Shown: positions 24,516 to 34,122, numbered from the stretch's first letter. The stretch is DNA of 40,077 nt from Bacteroidales bacterium (GCA_016937855.1 JAFGVU010000019.1:1-40077), one strand, 5' to 3'. The notes: generated by a model not told the origin, from the sequence alone. Numbers and translations are program-made.

Positions 24516-26708
24516 TTATTTTCTTACATCAAGCTCTTTCATAATGTGCTGAGCATCATATAATTCATCAACAACCCAAAGCACATATCTTGCATCAACA
24601 TTTATAGTTCTTTGAAGTTCCGGGCTAAAAATAAGATTACTTGCTAACCATTCCCAGTTTCCGTCGAATGCTAAACCAATAAGATGTCCGTCACCGTTAA
24701 TAATAGGTGATCCGGAGTTACCACCGGTAATGTCGTTATCGCTTAGGAAACAAACAGGTAGTTTTCCGGTTTCGTCTGCATATTGACCAAATTCTTTGTT
24801 AAGAACTTTCTTCTTTAATTCTGCAGGAACAATAAATTCGCTGTTTGTTGGGTCTTCTTTTTCGATTATACCTTCGGCATAAGTTAAATATTTGTAGTGT
24901 ACAGCGTCGCGAGGATTATAGCTTTGAACTGTTCCATAAGTTAATCTTAAAGTTGAGTTTGCATCGGGATAGAATGTTCTATCTTTTTGAAATTCGCGCA
25001 ATCCTTCGATAAAGAGTCTTTCGTTAACTCCAATACCTTCCATTGCTCCGACATAAGCCATTTGAACAGTAAATATGTCACCAAAAACGCTTTGAACATA
25101 ACCAAAAAGAGGGTCTTTTTCAAGAGTTTTTTTGCTAGGCTTTACTAAAAATGCATCCATTCTGGTTTTGTCGGTAAAAATTGATTTTGTAAAAACAGCA
25201 TCAATAAACTTGTCAATAGCTTCGTGCTCTGATTTTGCTTTGAAGGTCTTGAAAATATAGTCATTAAAAACTGCACTTCTTTTCTCAGCCGGAACATTGT
25301 CGATGTAGTATTTTAATACATTAGAGAAAACTTTCTTATCAGTTGCCGGAAAATACTGTTTAAACATTTCGTCAGCTTCACCTTTTAAGTTTTCTACAGT
25401 CATATTAATTGCATCTGCATTGCCTTTAGTGTCTTCTAACAAAGTATTTAATCCCATATATGATTGCACATTCATTACGTGCTCTCCTGCCTGAAGTAAA
25501 CCCAATGAAATGTAGATAATATCTTCGGTTGCAGGACCAAAAGCTTCGTAACTAGATTTAAGGCTACTTAGAACATTACCATATTTTTCTTTGCGTTTTG
25601 CGTCGCTGTCAACCCATTTTTGAAAATCTGCTTCAAGTTTTTCTTTTTGAGCAATTGCATCAGTTGTTTTCAAAGTTAGAGCTTCGCCGTCAAAAAGTTT
25701 CCACCCATTTGCATTTGAAGCATAACTATCTGCATAAGCAAGTTTAACTTCATCACTTGCTTCCATATCTTCTTTTAAAGTTTGCAATTGTACATTTAAT
25801 AGATTAACAACTGTTGGGTTAAAGTAGTCTCTTTTATAAATCATTCCATAAGAACTTATAAATCTTTCGGTTTGTCCGGGATAACCCATTATCATTGTAA
25901 AGTCGCCTTCTTTAACACCTTTAATAGAAATTGGCAATGAGTGTAAAGGAACATAAGGTACGTTTTCTGCGCTATAACCATTGGTTGGTTTTCCATCAGG
26001 AGCCATGTAAACGCGGAAAATCGAAAAATCACCTGTGTGACGTGGCCACATCCAGTTGTCGGTATCACCACCAAATTTTCCAATTGCAGATGGAGGAGCA
26101 CCTACAAAGCGCACATCACCAAAAGCTTCGTAAACGAAAAGATAATATTCGCCACCCTGATACATTTCTGAAACACTAGCTTCGTAATGAGTACCTTCAA
26201 TTGCTTCGGCTTCGATTTCTTTAATCGCTTTAGCAACCATTTTTTCGCGATCTGCTTCACTTGTTTCGCTAGTTATATCTTTAAGAACTCTTGAAGTTAC
26301 ATCATCAATTCTAACAACACGAGTAACTCTTACCCCTGGTACAGAGATTTCTTCCTCTAAACTTTTTGCCCAAAAACCATCTTTTAGATAGTTATGCTCA
26401 GTTGTACTAAGTTTTGTAATTGCTTCGTAACCACAGTGGTGGTTAGTGAATAGCAAACCTTGTTTACTTACAATTTCACCTGTACAAAAACCCATTCCTT
26501 CTTCGGTTTGTAACTGAAAAATAGCATCCTTAAGACTCGAGTTGTTTATGCTGTATATTTCTTCGGCTGTTAACTTACAACCAAGTTTTTGCATATCAGC
26601 ATAGTTTAGTTGTGCAATTTTACTAGGAATCCACATTCCTTCGTCCGGACTAGCAAATAATCCCAAGCAAAATATTGCACTTACAAATAAAAGTATTAAC
26701 CTTTTCAT
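24516..26708 (-). CDS. S46 family dipeptidyl-peptidase, DPP7-like
   Basis: A 730-residue periplasmic serine exopeptidase that removes dipeptides from peptide N-termini. It has a signal peptide (about 1-19, ending LGLFAS). The catalytic triad is visible as H91 (TNHHCGY), D227 (PRHTGDF) and S665 (TGGNSGSP). Position 683, 18 residues after the Ser, is Gly in LAFDGNWE. DPP11 enzymes, specific for Asp/Glu, have Arg there, so a DPP7-type preference for hydrophobic P1 residues is predicted. The frame extends to 26747, but the ATG at 26708 gives the signal peptide. A strong terminator follows. Confidence 0.93.
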   Translation of the reverse strand: MKRLILLFVSAIFCLGLFASPDEGMWIPSKIAQLNYADMQKLGCKLTAEEIYSINNSSLKDAIFQLQTEEGMGFCTGEIVSKQGLLFTNHHCGYEAITKLSTTEHNYLKDGFWAKSLEEEISVPGVRVTRVVRIDDVTSRVLKDITSETSEADREKMVAKAIKEIEAEAIEGTHYEASVSEMYQGGEYYLFVYEAFGDVRFVGAPPSAIGKFGGDTDNWMWPRHTGDFSIFRVYMAPDGKPTNGYSAENVPYVPLHSLPISIKGVKEGDFTMIMGYPGQTERFISSYGMIYKRDYFNPTVVNLLNVQLQTLKEDMEASDEVKLAYADSYASNANGWKLFDGEALTLKTTDAIAQKEKLEADFQKWVDSDAKRKEKYGNVLSSLKSSYEAFGPATEDIIYISLGLLQAGEHVMNVQSYMGLNTLLEDTKGNADAINMTVENLKGEADEMFKQYFPATDKKVFSNVLKYYIDNVPAEKRSAVFNDYIFKTFKAKSEHEAIDKFIDAVFTKSIFTDKTRMDAFLVKPSKKTLEKDPLFGYVQSVFGDIFTVQMAYVGAMEGIGVNERLFIEGLREFQKDRTFYPDANSTLRLTYGTVQSYNPRDAVHYKYLTYAEGIIEKEDPTNSEFIVPAELKKKVLNKEFGQYADETGKLPVCFLSDNDITGGNSGSPIINGDGHLIGLAFDGNWEWLASNLIFSPELQRTINVDARYVLWVVDELYDAQHIMKELDVRK

Positions 26709-26812
26709 AAATTTAAATTTAATTTGGATTTCGTTTATAATTATCATTCACAAAAATGCAAAAATTATTGATATAAAAAAATAGGATAATCTTAAAATAA
26801 TCTTAATTGTTG

Positions 26813-27964
26813 TCAGATTTTAATAAAAGATGTCTGAAAAAGTAAATTTTTGTCAAAAACTTTGATGATGTAATTACCGGGCTTTAGTTTTGATATGTCA
26901 ATTTCTTTTGTGGAGTTTGGAGAAATTGCTATTTTTTTTTCATAAACATTTTTACCAGAATTATTGTAAATTTCTAATTGTGCTTTACATTTGTTTTTAT
27001 CGCACCAAAATTTAATTGTGAGATTGTCTTCTGCAGGATTAGGGTATATGTCACAAGTGTATTTGCTTTCTTCGTTTTGATTAATGATTTGATAATTGTA
27101 TAAAATTTCGTACAGACCCTGATTGTATGTTAAAAAATCTTCGTTCGATATCCAAAGTCTATTAGATTTTACAAAGACAACTCCTTCGGTTTGACATCCA
27201 TTTAAACTTAACTCTTTTCTAAGCATGTTACCCTCAAAAAAATTGTCGTCATTAAAATTATTCAGTAAAATTATGACTGATGGAGCAGGAATGCCTTTAA
27301 CATAACCGATTAGTGCAATTGTGTTTGAGTGTTGATCGAAATCGGCACCACAAATCAATGAGGCTGAATTTAGAGTGTCTTTGGGAGAAATTGTGTATGT
27401 TCCGGGATTTTTTGATAAGGCATATAAATATGTTTTATTGTCACTCCAATTTTTTGAGAACAAATACAGGCTATCATGGTAAGCAATCATCGCCTCGCAA
27501 TCAAAATTAGTTGTGTTTCGTTTTGAGAAAACAGCATCATAAATAGCAGGATTATAAGCAAAATCTATAATCTCTGAATCGATTGATTCTATGTTTGGAT
27601 TTTCTAAATCTGTAAGTTTGATTTTATAAATCCTAAGATCTTGGCGAGTTCCTGAATTATTGCCAAAATCACCAATGTATGCGTGAGTTTTATCTTTACA
27701 AAGATCTTCCCAGTCGATGTTTTGGGAATTTAAAATAGAAACAGACCTAATAACATTTCCATTTGTGGTATCGATACTAAAAAGCTTTGCATCGCCTCCG
27801 GAGTCGTTGTGCGTCCAAAGTTCGTTATGGTGTAACAATAATCCGCTGGTTTCATCAACTTCAGCAGCTAAATTTGTTATGAGAGAGGGTTCTGATATTT
27901 GTGATTTTGCAAATAATACTGAAAGAACAAAAACAAAAACAGCAATAAATCTATTCATCACCAT
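26813..27964 (-). CDS. Secreted propeller-like protein with T9SS type A sorting domain
   Basis: A 383-residue secreted protein (or 381 from the ATG at 27958) with a signal peptide ending about residue 21 (LFAKSQ). The body (about 25-290) contains [34 protein letters not shown] and later strand repeats, suggesting a beta-propeller fold without clear catalytic residues. The T9SS type A sorting domain covers about 305-383, with [14 protein letters not shown] and ending [10 protein letters not shown]. The start lies inside the end of fbp, a 14-bp overlap in another frame, so the two are probably co-transcribed although one product is cytosolic and the other secreted. Confidence 0.8.
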   Translation of the reverse strand: MVMNRFIAVFVFVLSVLFAKSQISEPSLITNLAAEVDETSGLLLHHNELWTHNDSGGDAKLFSIDTTNGNVIRSVSILNSQNIDWEDLCKDKTHAYIGDFGNNSGTRQDLRIYKIKLTDLENPNIESIDSEIIDFAYNPAIYDAVFSKRNTTNFDCEAMIAYHDSLYLFSKNWSDNKTYLYALSKNPGTYTISPKDTLNSASLICGADFDQHSNTIALIGYVKGIPAPSVIILLNNFNDDNFFEGNMLRKELSLNGCQTEGVVFVKSNRLWISNEDFLTYNQGLYEILYNYQIINQNEESKYTCDIYPNPAEDNLTIKFWCDKNKCKAQLEIYNNSGKNVYEKKIAISPNSTKEIDISKLKPGNYIIKVFDKNLLFQTSFIKI

Positions 27965-28976
27965 ATTCTTTCATAAACTCTTCGGCTTTTTCAACCATTT
28001 TTTTAGAGCCGGTAAAGAACGAAACTCTTTGATGTATATCAGTAGGTTGTATTTCCATAATTCTTTGGCCATAACCATCGGTTGCCATTCCGCCTGCTTG
28101 TTCGGCGAGAAATGCTATTGGGTTACATTCGTATAACAATCTCAATTTTCCATTGGGAGCCGATGCTGTTTTAGGATAAATATAAATTCCACCTTTTAAT
28201 AAATTTCTGTGAAAATCGGCAACAAGAGATCCAATATATCTAGATGTGTATGGACGACTAGTTTCTTCGTCATTTTCCTGACAATATTTGATGTATTTTT
28301 TTACACCTTGAGGGAATTTTATGTAATTACCTTCATTAATAGAGTAGATTTTACCTGCTTTTGGAGTTACCATATAGTAATGCGACAAACAAAACTCTCC
28401 AATAGAAGGCTCATAAGTAAATCCTGTAGTTCCAAGTCCGGTAGTGTAAACCATCATTGTTGATGAACCATAAATGATATATCCTGCAGCAACTTGTTTT
28501 GTCCCGGGTTGAAGAAAGTCGGCTACAGTAACTTTTTGACCATGAGGTGATATGCGACGAAAAATCGAAAAAATTGTCCCTACCGAAACATTTACATCAA
28601 TATTTGAACTCCCATCTAAAGGATCAATACAAATAACATAATCACCATCTAATGACAAATCGTCATCAAAAATAATTATCTCGTCATTTTCTTCGGAGGC
28701 AATCCCACAAACAATTCCTGATGCTTGTAATGCTTTGGTAAAAATATCATCTGCATATGCATCAAGCTTTTGTTGAGCCTCTCCTTGAACATTCACAACC
28801 TCTGTTGAACCAATAATGCTTGCCTCTAATCCGGCACGATTTACTTTATTATTAACAATCTTTGCTGCTAGTCCAATATGACTTAATAGTCGAGAAAGCT
28901 CACCTTTAGCATATGGAAATGCTGATTGCTTCTGGATAATTACCTCGTTTAGTGTTAAAATTCTGCTGTTTGACAT
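27951..28976 (-). CDS. fbp: Class I fructose-1,6-bisphosphatase
   Basis: Hydrolyses fructose-1,6-bisphosphate to fructose-6-phosphate in gluconeogenesis. The 341-residue cytosolic enzyme has the metal-binding signature [11 protein letters not shown] (117-127) preceded by GIASEEND, and the substrate-binding region [21 protein letters not shown] followed by [20 protein letters not shown]. Length and motifs are those of class I Fbp. It ends with TAG at 27951-27953, inside the start of the T9SS gene. It diverges from the lipoprotein gene at 29070; its own promoter is not clear, with only an imperfect TAATTTAG at 28995-29002. Confidence 0.96.
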   Translation of the reverse strand: MSNSRILTLNEVIIQKQSAFPYAKGELSRLLSHIGLAAKIVNNKVNRAGLEASIIGSTEVVNVQGEAQQKLDAYADDIFTKALQASGIVCGIASEENDEIIIFDDDLSLDGDYVICIDPLDGSSNIDVNVSVGTIFSIFRRISPHGQKVTVADFLQPGTKQVAAGYIIYGSSTMMVYTTGLGTTGFTYEPSIGEFCLSHYYMVTPKAGKIYSINEGNYIKFPQGVKKYIKYCQENDEETSRPYTSRYIGSLVADFHRNLLKGGIYIYPKTASAPNGKLRLLYECNPIAFLAEQAGGMATDGYGQRIMEIQPTDIHQRVSFFTGSKKMVEKAEEFMKEYGDE

Positions 28977-29008
28977 TTTCTTTTTTTTTCTCTGCTAAAT
29001 TAATATTT

Positions 29009-29016
29009 TATTTTTG
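29009..29016 (+). promoter_or_regulatory. Candidate -7 box for the lipoprotein gene at 29070
   Basis: TATTTTTG matches TAnnTTTG exactly and would give a leader of about 47 bases before the ATG at 29070. The -33 position falls in a T-rich run without a clean TTTG, so this is suggestive only. Confidence 0.38.
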
Positions 29017-29069
29017 CATATCATTATTTTTTTTAACTTTACTTAATATTTATCAAAAATCGGAAAGCC

Positions 29070-29726
29070 ATGAAAAAAAGAATTTTAAATTTTGCTCTCG
29101 CTGCAGCGATACTATTATTTACTTTTGGATGTTCTATTAAACAGGAGATTTACTTTAATAAGGACTTTTCCGGAAAGTATAAATATACTTATGACTTTTC
29201 AGAGTATGTTAGCTATATGGGAGAAGAAGAAGATAGCGACTCCCTTATGATGAAAAATGAAGATTTTGAGGAGTACCTAAATACAGTAGTTACAGAATTG
29301 AAAAAGATTGAGGGAATTAATAATGTTAAATATTTGAATGATGCTGATCACGGATTAGTCTATTTTCAGTATGACTTTGATAATGTAAATGCTCTTAATA
29401 AGGGATTGGTTTTCTCTTCATATATGGATCAGGAGCCGATGGAAAATCCTCCATACTTTGAGGTAAAAGGTAAAAAGCTTACTTTTATTCGACATGCAAC
29501 ACCAGTTGAAGAAGCTACTGAAGAAACTACAACGGAAGATACCGATTATATGAATGATATGTTTGCTTGGGAGTTTACGCTTGAGTTTGAAGCCAATGTA
29601 AAGAAATATGATGTGCAGAAAGATACAGCAATAACTGTTTCTGGAGATAAAAGAAAATTCGTGGAAACAGGAAATGTGTTTGATGTTGCCGAAAAGGAAA
29701 CAAAATGGGTCTTTAAAACGAAATAA
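29070..29726 (+). CDS. Uncharacterised lipoprotein
   Basis: I do not recognise a family. The 218-residue protein has a lipoprotein signal peptide with predicted lipidated C21 (TFGCSIKQ). A mixed alpha/beta region follows with IYFNKDFSGKYKYTYDFSEY (about 27-46), an acidic loop (EEEDSD) and a short Glu/Thr-rich linker near 150-160. It ends in a strand-rich segment, ETKWVFKTK. No catalytic residues stand out. It is a single-gene transcript by appearance, with a -7 box upstream and a strong terminator downstream, and it diverges from fbp. Confidence 0.7.
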   Translation: MKKRILNFALAAAILLFTFGCSIKQEIYFNKDFSGKYKYTYDFSEYVSYMGEEEDSDSLMMKNEDFEEYLNTVVTELKKIEGINNVKYLNDADHGLVYFQYDFDNVNALNKGLVFSSYMDQEPMENPPYFEVKGKKLTFIRHATPVEEATEETTTEDTDYMNDMFAWEFTLEFEANVKKYDVQKDTAITVSGDKRKFVETGNVFDVAEKETKWVFKTK

Positions 29727-29746
29727 TAAACCTATAATGACATAAG

Positions 29747-29776
29747 CCTGAGAATTTCTCAGGTTTTTTTATTTTT
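29747..29776 (+). terminator. Intrinsic terminator after the 29070-29726 lipoprotein gene
   Basis: CCTGAGA (29747-29753) pairs with TCTCAGG (29757-29763) across a 3-base loop, followed by seven T residues and then ATTTTT. It begins 20 bp after the stop codon. The end of its T-tract forms a TATTTTTG that may serve as the -7 box of the next gene. Confidence 0.88.
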
Positions 29777-29777
29777 G
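29770..29777 (+). promoter_or_regulatory. Candidate -7 box overlapping a terminator T-tract
   Basis: TATTTTTG matches TAnnTTTG and lies 14 bp before the methyltransferase ATG at 29792. It is built from the end of the preceding terminator's T-run. There is no -33 TTTG at the expected distance, and the leader would be very short, so this may be chance. Confidence 0.3.
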
Positions 29778-29791
29778 TACAAAATTTAGAT

Positions 29792-30751
29792 ATGGAAAAT
29801 TGCCCTATATGTGAAAGTAAGGTTGTAGAAAAGCTGCTGGTGGTCAATAAGTTTGATGTTATAAAATGTCGTGACTGCGGACTTTTATTTACTTATCCTT
29901 TGCCTTCGGATGAGGCTATTAACGAGTATTATCAGGGTTTTCTGTTTAATAAACCGTCGGAGTCAGGATTAAAAAAACAGATTGAAAGTAGAACCAGGGA
30001 AATTGGTCATTTCTTTAATCTCGGCGATTTTAAGTTTTTAGATTACGGAGCAGGAATTGGCACAGCATATTATGTGGCAAAAAAATTGGGATTCGATTCA
30101 TTTTACTATGATATCGACAGGCAATCAATTGACTTTGCAAAAGAACGATTAGGACTTGCAGAAGATAGCATTATTAAAGACTCTGATTTAAGTGGTTTAA
30201 GTTTTGATTATATATGGAGCGATAATGTGATTGAGCATGTAAAAGATCCTGAGAGATTTGTGGCAGTTTTATATGGTGCTCTTAAAAATGGAGGTAAATT
30301 GGTCATCAAGACACCACAAGCTTCAAATGTCGAAGCTTTATTTATTGCAGCTCTATCAGGCTTACTGTATTTTAAAAATGCCTTCAAACAAAATAGTTTT
30401 TCCACAGCTTTTAAAGCTAGTTTTTTAAAAAGATACTGGCATTGTGAACCACCTCGTCATTTATATTCTTTTAGCAAAAAATCTATTTGGAAACTAATCG
30501 AAAAGTGCGATATTCCTAAAGACACAGTGGTGATAAGGGATTACTATATTTCTGGATTAAAATATTCGTTTTTGGATGTGTGGAGCAAAATAAGAAATCC
30601 ATTTTTTAAAGGAGTAGTATTTGTATTTGCATTGCCATTGTTTTTAATAGAACTGCCTATTATATTTTTAAGAAGGATGCTTTCTGTTTTTAGAGTTATT
30701 TCCGGCACCGGATTGATAGTTGAAATAAGGAAAAATCTTGATTTGGCATAA
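29792..30751 (+). CDS. Class I SAM-dependent methyltransferase with N-terminal zinc ribbon
   Basis: A 319-residue protein. A four-cysteine zinc-ribbon-like N-terminus (C4, C7, C26, C29; CPIC and CRDCG) is followed by a SAM-binding Rossmann domain with FLDYGAGIG (82-90). The methyltransf_23-like strand region contains SDNVIEHVKDPERF and GGKLVIKTP. A hydrophobic C-terminal stretch (about 272-295, FVFALPLFLIELPIIFL) suggests membrane association. Such enzymes often act in polysaccharide or lipid pathways, but the substrate here is unknown and no glycosyltransferases are nearby. Confidence 0.85.
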   Translation: MENCPICESKVVEKLLVVNKFDVIKCRDCGLLFTYPLPSDEAINEYYQGFLFNKPSESGLKKQIESRTREIGHFFNLGDFKFLDYGAGIGTAYYVAKKLGFDSFYYDIDRQSIDFAKERLGLAEDSIIKDSDLSGLSFDYIWSDNVIEHVKDPERFVAVLYGALKNGGKLVIKTPQASNVEALFIAALSGLLYFKNAFKQNSFSTAFKASFLKRYWHCEPPRHLYSFSKKSIWKLIEKCDIPKDTVVIRDYYISGLKYSFLDVWSKIRNPFFKGVVFVFALPLFLIELPIIFLRRMLSVFRVISGTGLIVEIRKNLDLA

Positions 30752-30793
30752 AGATTGTAAACCTTGGGGTCTATAACTAAAACCTAAATTCAT

Positions 30794-31999
30794 ATGAGAA
30801 CAAAATTTTATTTAACAATTCTGCTTGCCGGTATATTTGCTGTGAGCACTATTGCTCTTAACTCCTGTAAAAAGGACGACGACGATGATGATGACAATAA
30901 TTCAACTGATTATGTGTTGGTTGTTGAAAACGGAGCTCAAAGTATAGAACCGGGAGAAAGCATTTCTTATTCTGCAGTGCTAATTGATGAAGAGGGAAGC
31001 ATCACAGTGCCAAGTGGTATAGTTTGGTCAGTAACTCCAGATTCGGTTGCAAGTATCAACTCTTCAGGATTGCTAACAACAAGTTCTACCGGAAAAGCAA
31101 AAGTAACAGCGACTATTCAGGTGGATGGAGCGAGTGTTTCGGCATCTGTTCCTGTAGGTGTTTATGCGCCTGTCTTATTTGCCGTGGCTCCATCAGCAAT
31201 ACTTTTTGAGGCAGGGCATCAAATACAGCTCGAAACGGTGTATTTTAGTAATTCTGCTGCTCCAACTTATTCTTTTGCTTCCAGTAATTCCTCGGTGGCT
31301 TCTGTAAGTAATTCAGGATTAGTAAGTTTAAATGCAGCAGGAGAGTGTTTAATAACAGTTACAGCAAGTAATCAGCCAAACTCTCCGTTTTATGTTCCTT
31401 TGTTAGTAATTGATGTACCTAGTGTTCCTCTTCCTGTTACAAGAGTTGAACTAAATCATTATTCCAAAGATTTATTTAAAAATGAAACTTTACAACTTTC
31501 GGCAACTGCATATAATATGGAAGGGGTTGTCTCAAATGCAAACATTGCATGGGCTTCGATGGATAACAATATTGCGACTGTTTCCTCTAACGGGCTTGTA
31601 ACTCCTGTCAGAACCGGAGAAACCTACGTAACTGCAACAGCGAACGGAATTATGGCACAATGCGAAATTCTTGTTAATCCTGATACTGTTATTATTGTAA
31701 CTCCTTTTTATAAGGATTTACAACAGGGAGAGACTTTCCAGTTTACTGCAACCGCCTACAAGAATCAACGGAGTGGTTTTGGAGAGACTTATCCTATTAA
31801 TTTTTCATGGTTGATACCTGATTATGGTCCGGGATTCGAAATGTTTAACGTTGGTACTGTTGACAACAACGGAAATGTAACAATTAGTAATTCCGCCATG
31901 ATGGGAATGATGTCTTTTGTTATGGCTTATGATCCTTCAAATGAATATGTTGCCGGTGCTGCCATGATCATGATTGATGTAGGAATGCCTTCGTGGTAA
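30794..31999 (+). CDS. Ig-like (BIG2-type) repeat lipoprotein
   Basis: A 401-residue lipoprotein with predicted lipidated C25 in LNSCKKDDDDDDD. The acidic run directly after the cysteine resembles the surface-export signal of Bacteroidota lipoproteins (established for some species, inferred here). The rest consists of about four Ig-like modules of roughly 85-95 residues. At least two show the BIG2 pattern of an IAWASMDNNIATVSSNGLV-like strand pair followed by G.A.VTA, also seen at IVWSVTPDSVASINSSGLL. A surface adhesin or structural role is plausible. A strong terminator follows. Confidence 0.78.
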   Translation: MRTKFYLTILLAGIFAVSTIALNSCKKDDDDDDDNNSTDYVLVVENGAQSIEPGESISYSAVLIDEEGSITVPSGIVWSVTPDSVASINSSGLLTTSSTGKAKVTATIQVDGASVSASVPVGVYAPVLFAVAPSAILFEAGHQIQLETVYFSNSAAPTYSFASSNSSVASVSNSGLVSLNAAGECLITVTASNQPNSPFYVPLLVIDVPSVPLPVTRVELNHYSKDLFKNETLQLSATAYNMEGVVSNANIAWASMDNNIATVSSNGLVTPVRTGETYVTATANGIMAQCEILVNPDTVIIVTPFYKDLQQGETFQFTATAYKNQRSGFGETYPINFSWLIPDYGPGFEMFNVGTVDNNGNVTISNSAMMGMMSFVMAYDPSNEYVAGAAMIMIDVGMPSW

Positions 32000-32013
32000 A
32001 AACAACATTATGT

Positions 32014-32042
32014 GGCTGTTCGTAAAGGACAGCCTTTTTTTT
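32014..32042 (+). terminator. Intrinsic terminator of the Ig-like lipoprotein gene
   Basis: GGCTGT (32014-32019) and ACAGCC (32029-32034) form a 6-bp stem with a 9-base loop, followed by eight T residues running to 32042. It sits 14 bp after the stop codon and overlaps the stop codon of the convergent ubiX-like gene by two bases. Confidence 0.85.
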
Positions 32043-32607
32043 ACCATCTCGAAATGCTTTGATCTAAGCCAATATGGTCAACAACACGATAAATAACAGA
32101 GTAAATAATATCGTCAATTGTTTGTGGCTTTAAATAAAACGAAGGGTTTGCAGGAAGAATAACTCCTCCGGCAAGTGTTACTCTCTCCATATTTTTTATA
32201 TGGATTAGATTTAATGGCGTTTCTCTTGTAACCAATATTAGTTTCTTATTTTCCTTTAAAACAACATCTGCTGCTCTGCAAATTAAATTATCTGAAGTGC
32301 CATTTGCAATACGTCCAAGTGTACCCATGCTGCATGGAATAACGATTAGCGCGTCAGCAGCATTTGATCCTGAGGCAAATGGAGCATAAAAATTGTTTTC
32401 TTCGTAAATTTTGTGGTTGATATTTTTGCAGAAGTCATCTCCAAGTTCATGCTGTGCAACCTCTTTACCTGTTTTTGAGAAGATTATGTTAATCTTTATT
32501 GAATTGTCGGTGTTTAACTTATCAAGATAATCAATCAGATATTTTGCATATATTGATCCCGAGGCTCCGGTTATTGCTACAACTATATTTTTAGTTTTTG
32601 TTTGCAT
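32041..32607 (-). CDS. ubiX: UbiX family flavin prenyltransferase
   Basis: Makes prenylated FMN, the cofactor of UbiD-type decarboxylases. The 188-residue protein has the N-terminal VVAITGASGSIYAKYLIDYL flavin-binding motif, IPCSMGTLGRIANGTSDNL, and LVTRETPLNLIHIKNM with LPANPSFY, all characteristic of UbiX/Pad1. The ATG overlaps the stop of the upstream barrel gene by one base, so it is translationally coupled as the last gene of the TlpA-DUF6029-Omp28-barrel run. No ubiD is in the window, and the link to that operon is unexplained. Confidence 0.93.
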   Translation of the reverse strand: MQTKTKNIVVAITGASGSIYAKYLIDYLDKLNTDNSIKINIIFSKTGKEVAQHELGDDFCKNINHKIYEENNFYAPFASGSNAADALIVIPCSMGTLGRIANGTSDNLICRAADVVLKENKKLILVTRETPLNLIHIKNMERVTLAGGVILPANPSFYLKPQTIDDIIYSVIYRVVDHIGLDQSISRW

Positions 32608-33257
32608 TAGAATTCGTATTTGATAGCAAAACTCATATTGTGATTGTATTGTCCTCTGTTAAACCAATAAACCTGTCCTCCCGGGAATTCTCTTATCGGG
32701 AGCATTATAAAGGTATATGAAAATCGCCAGGAGGCAATCCAGTTTTCCGACAAATTATAATCTAATCCGACATGTTGAGCAATTTCATATTTTCTGAATG
32801 GTCTTCCTTCCTCAGGAATAATACCTGTACCATCATCTTCTGTGCCTTTTATGAGATATGAATAAGAAAGCCCGAAATTGAATAAAAAATCGTTGTCGAA
32901 CGAGTATGAGAACAGTCCGGGAATTCCAATTTTTTTTATGTTATGTGTAGCAAGCACAGGAACTTCGATATAATCCAGATGCATGGCGTAAAAGTGGACT
33001 ACGTATCCGGCATCATTTTTTTGCACTTCTTTACTACCTTTTCTTTTATACTCGATTCCTGCATACATTCCCCAAGAGTCGTTAAAAGTATTCCGAACAA
33101 AAACTCCTGCAAGTGGAGAAATTTTATGGTATCCACCATAATTATCACCGTCAACTTGTGAAATGGTTGTACCAGCAATTAGTCCGCCACTAAAGGATTG
33201 AGCAAATAATAGTGTGCTAAATAGAGTTGAAAAGATTATTGCAAATATTATTTTCAT
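32607..33257 (-). CDS. PorT-like outer-membrane beta-barrel protein
   Basis: A 216-residue protein with a signal peptide (about 1-19, ending LLFAQS) and a small barrel of about eight beta strands. It begins GGLIAGTTISQVDGDNYGGYHK, the typical start of PorT-like 'outer membrane protein beta-barrel' proteins, and ends in a strand with terminal Phe (SFAIKYEF). Its start overlaps the Omp28 stop and its stop overlaps the ubiX start, each by one base. A T9SS function should not be assumed from the family name, since this is a broad superfamily. Confidence 0.8.
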   Translation of the reverse strand: MKIIFAIIFSTLFSTLLFAQSFSGGLIAGTTISQVDGDNYGGYHKISPLAGVFVRNTFNDSWGMYAGIEYKRKGSKEVQKNDAGYVVHFYAMHLDYIEVPVLATHNIKKIGIPGLFSYSFDNDFLFNFGLSYSYLIKGTEDDGTGIIPEEGRPFRKYEIAQHVGLDYNLSENWIASWRFSYTFIMLPIREFPGGQVYWFNRGQYNHNMSFAIKYEF

Positions 33258-34111
33258 TATTCGCTAAAGTGAAAAACCTCTCCCTGGAGTATTTCTTTTG
33301 TGTCTAAGTCATGAACAAATGCTACTATCAGGCAGTTTTCGATTACCCAATCAGCTTTTGTTGAAATAGAATACGATTTTTCAAGAACATCGCCAACATT
33401 TGTTTGATTTGTATTTGTTTTGATTTCTTCTCCAAAAGGTCCATTCATTCCTGCTCTTAGTACATGATTGTGTTCGTAGTTTTCGATATCCTGATTGTCG
33501 AGTGTGTAGTCTGTTTGCCATTGTAAAATGTGGTCTTCCAGAACATAAACAGTTAGACCTAATTGGCGAGAATTGATAATGTTTGTTGTAACCTCTACGT
33601 CACAACTTATTGTGCTATCGTTTTCGGAATGACTCCCTTCAATTTTTATCAAAAATTCGGGATAATTTTCCAAAAATTCCGATAAGGCTAAAGTCCATTT
33701 GTCGTGAGTAGATAGTTTTTCGGGAGCATAAGAATTAACCATTCCTGTTGGGAGGTAAAGTTCGCCATAAAACCCTGTCGAAAAGTCACGTCCACCAAGA
33801 TAATCTCCAATATCTGTTCTAAAATCATAGTGATAAGGCAGAGCAGTGTCACTTGTTGCAGGCTTTGCATACCATGTTGCATGTATAGCAATAGGTATAA
33901 CAACCTCGCCATATTTGTCAACCAAACTATTAATTGTCTCGTGGGCGCGTGGACAGTTTCCACATTTTTGACCAGTGATATCAAAAATTATCGATTTTCG
34001 TCCGTTCCAAATAAAAGCATTATCTTTAACAAAAGGCTCTTCTAGTTTATCGCATGAAGATAAGAAACCAACTAAGATTAAGCTTGCGATTATAATATGT
34101 TTTGTTTTCAT
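33257..34111 (-). CDS. Omp28-related lipoprotein with thioredoxin-like CxxC
   Basis: A 284-residue predicted lipoprotein with lipidated C20 (GFLSSCDKLEEP). The Omp28-related thioredoxin-like fold begins near residue 38. CGNC lies at residues 50-53 in ITGQKCGNCPRAHE, and a TGMVN segment later matches the usual proline-glycine loop region (LYLPTGMVNSY). The C-terminal half is a beta-rich domain. It lies 11 bp after the DUF6029 gene and overlaps the barrel gene. Its CxxC suggests redox or metal chemistry at the envelope. A second, T9SS-linked Omp28-like module with CAPC lies in the divergent gene at 36646. Confidence 0.85.
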   Translation of the reverse strand: MKTKHIIIASLILVGFLSSCDKLEEPFVKDNAFIWNGRKSIIFDITGQKCGNCPRAHETINSLVDKYGEVVIPIAIHATWYAKPATSDTALPYHYDFRTDIGDYLGGRDFSTGFYGELYLPTGMVNSYAPEKLSTHDKWTLALSEFLENYPEFLIKIEGSHSENDSTISCDVEVTTNIINSRQLGLTVYVLEDHILQWQTDYTLDNQDIENYEHNHVLRAGMNGPFGEEIKTNTNQTNVGDVLEKSYSISTKADWVIENCLIVAFVHDLDTKEILQGEVFHFSE

Positions 34112-34122
34112 TTTATTTGTTT

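Noticed and set aside
32607-33257. Calling the small barrel a genuine PorT component of the T9SS machinery.
   Set aside because: The PorT-like superfamily is broad in Bacteroidota, and no other T9SS machinery gene is nearby.
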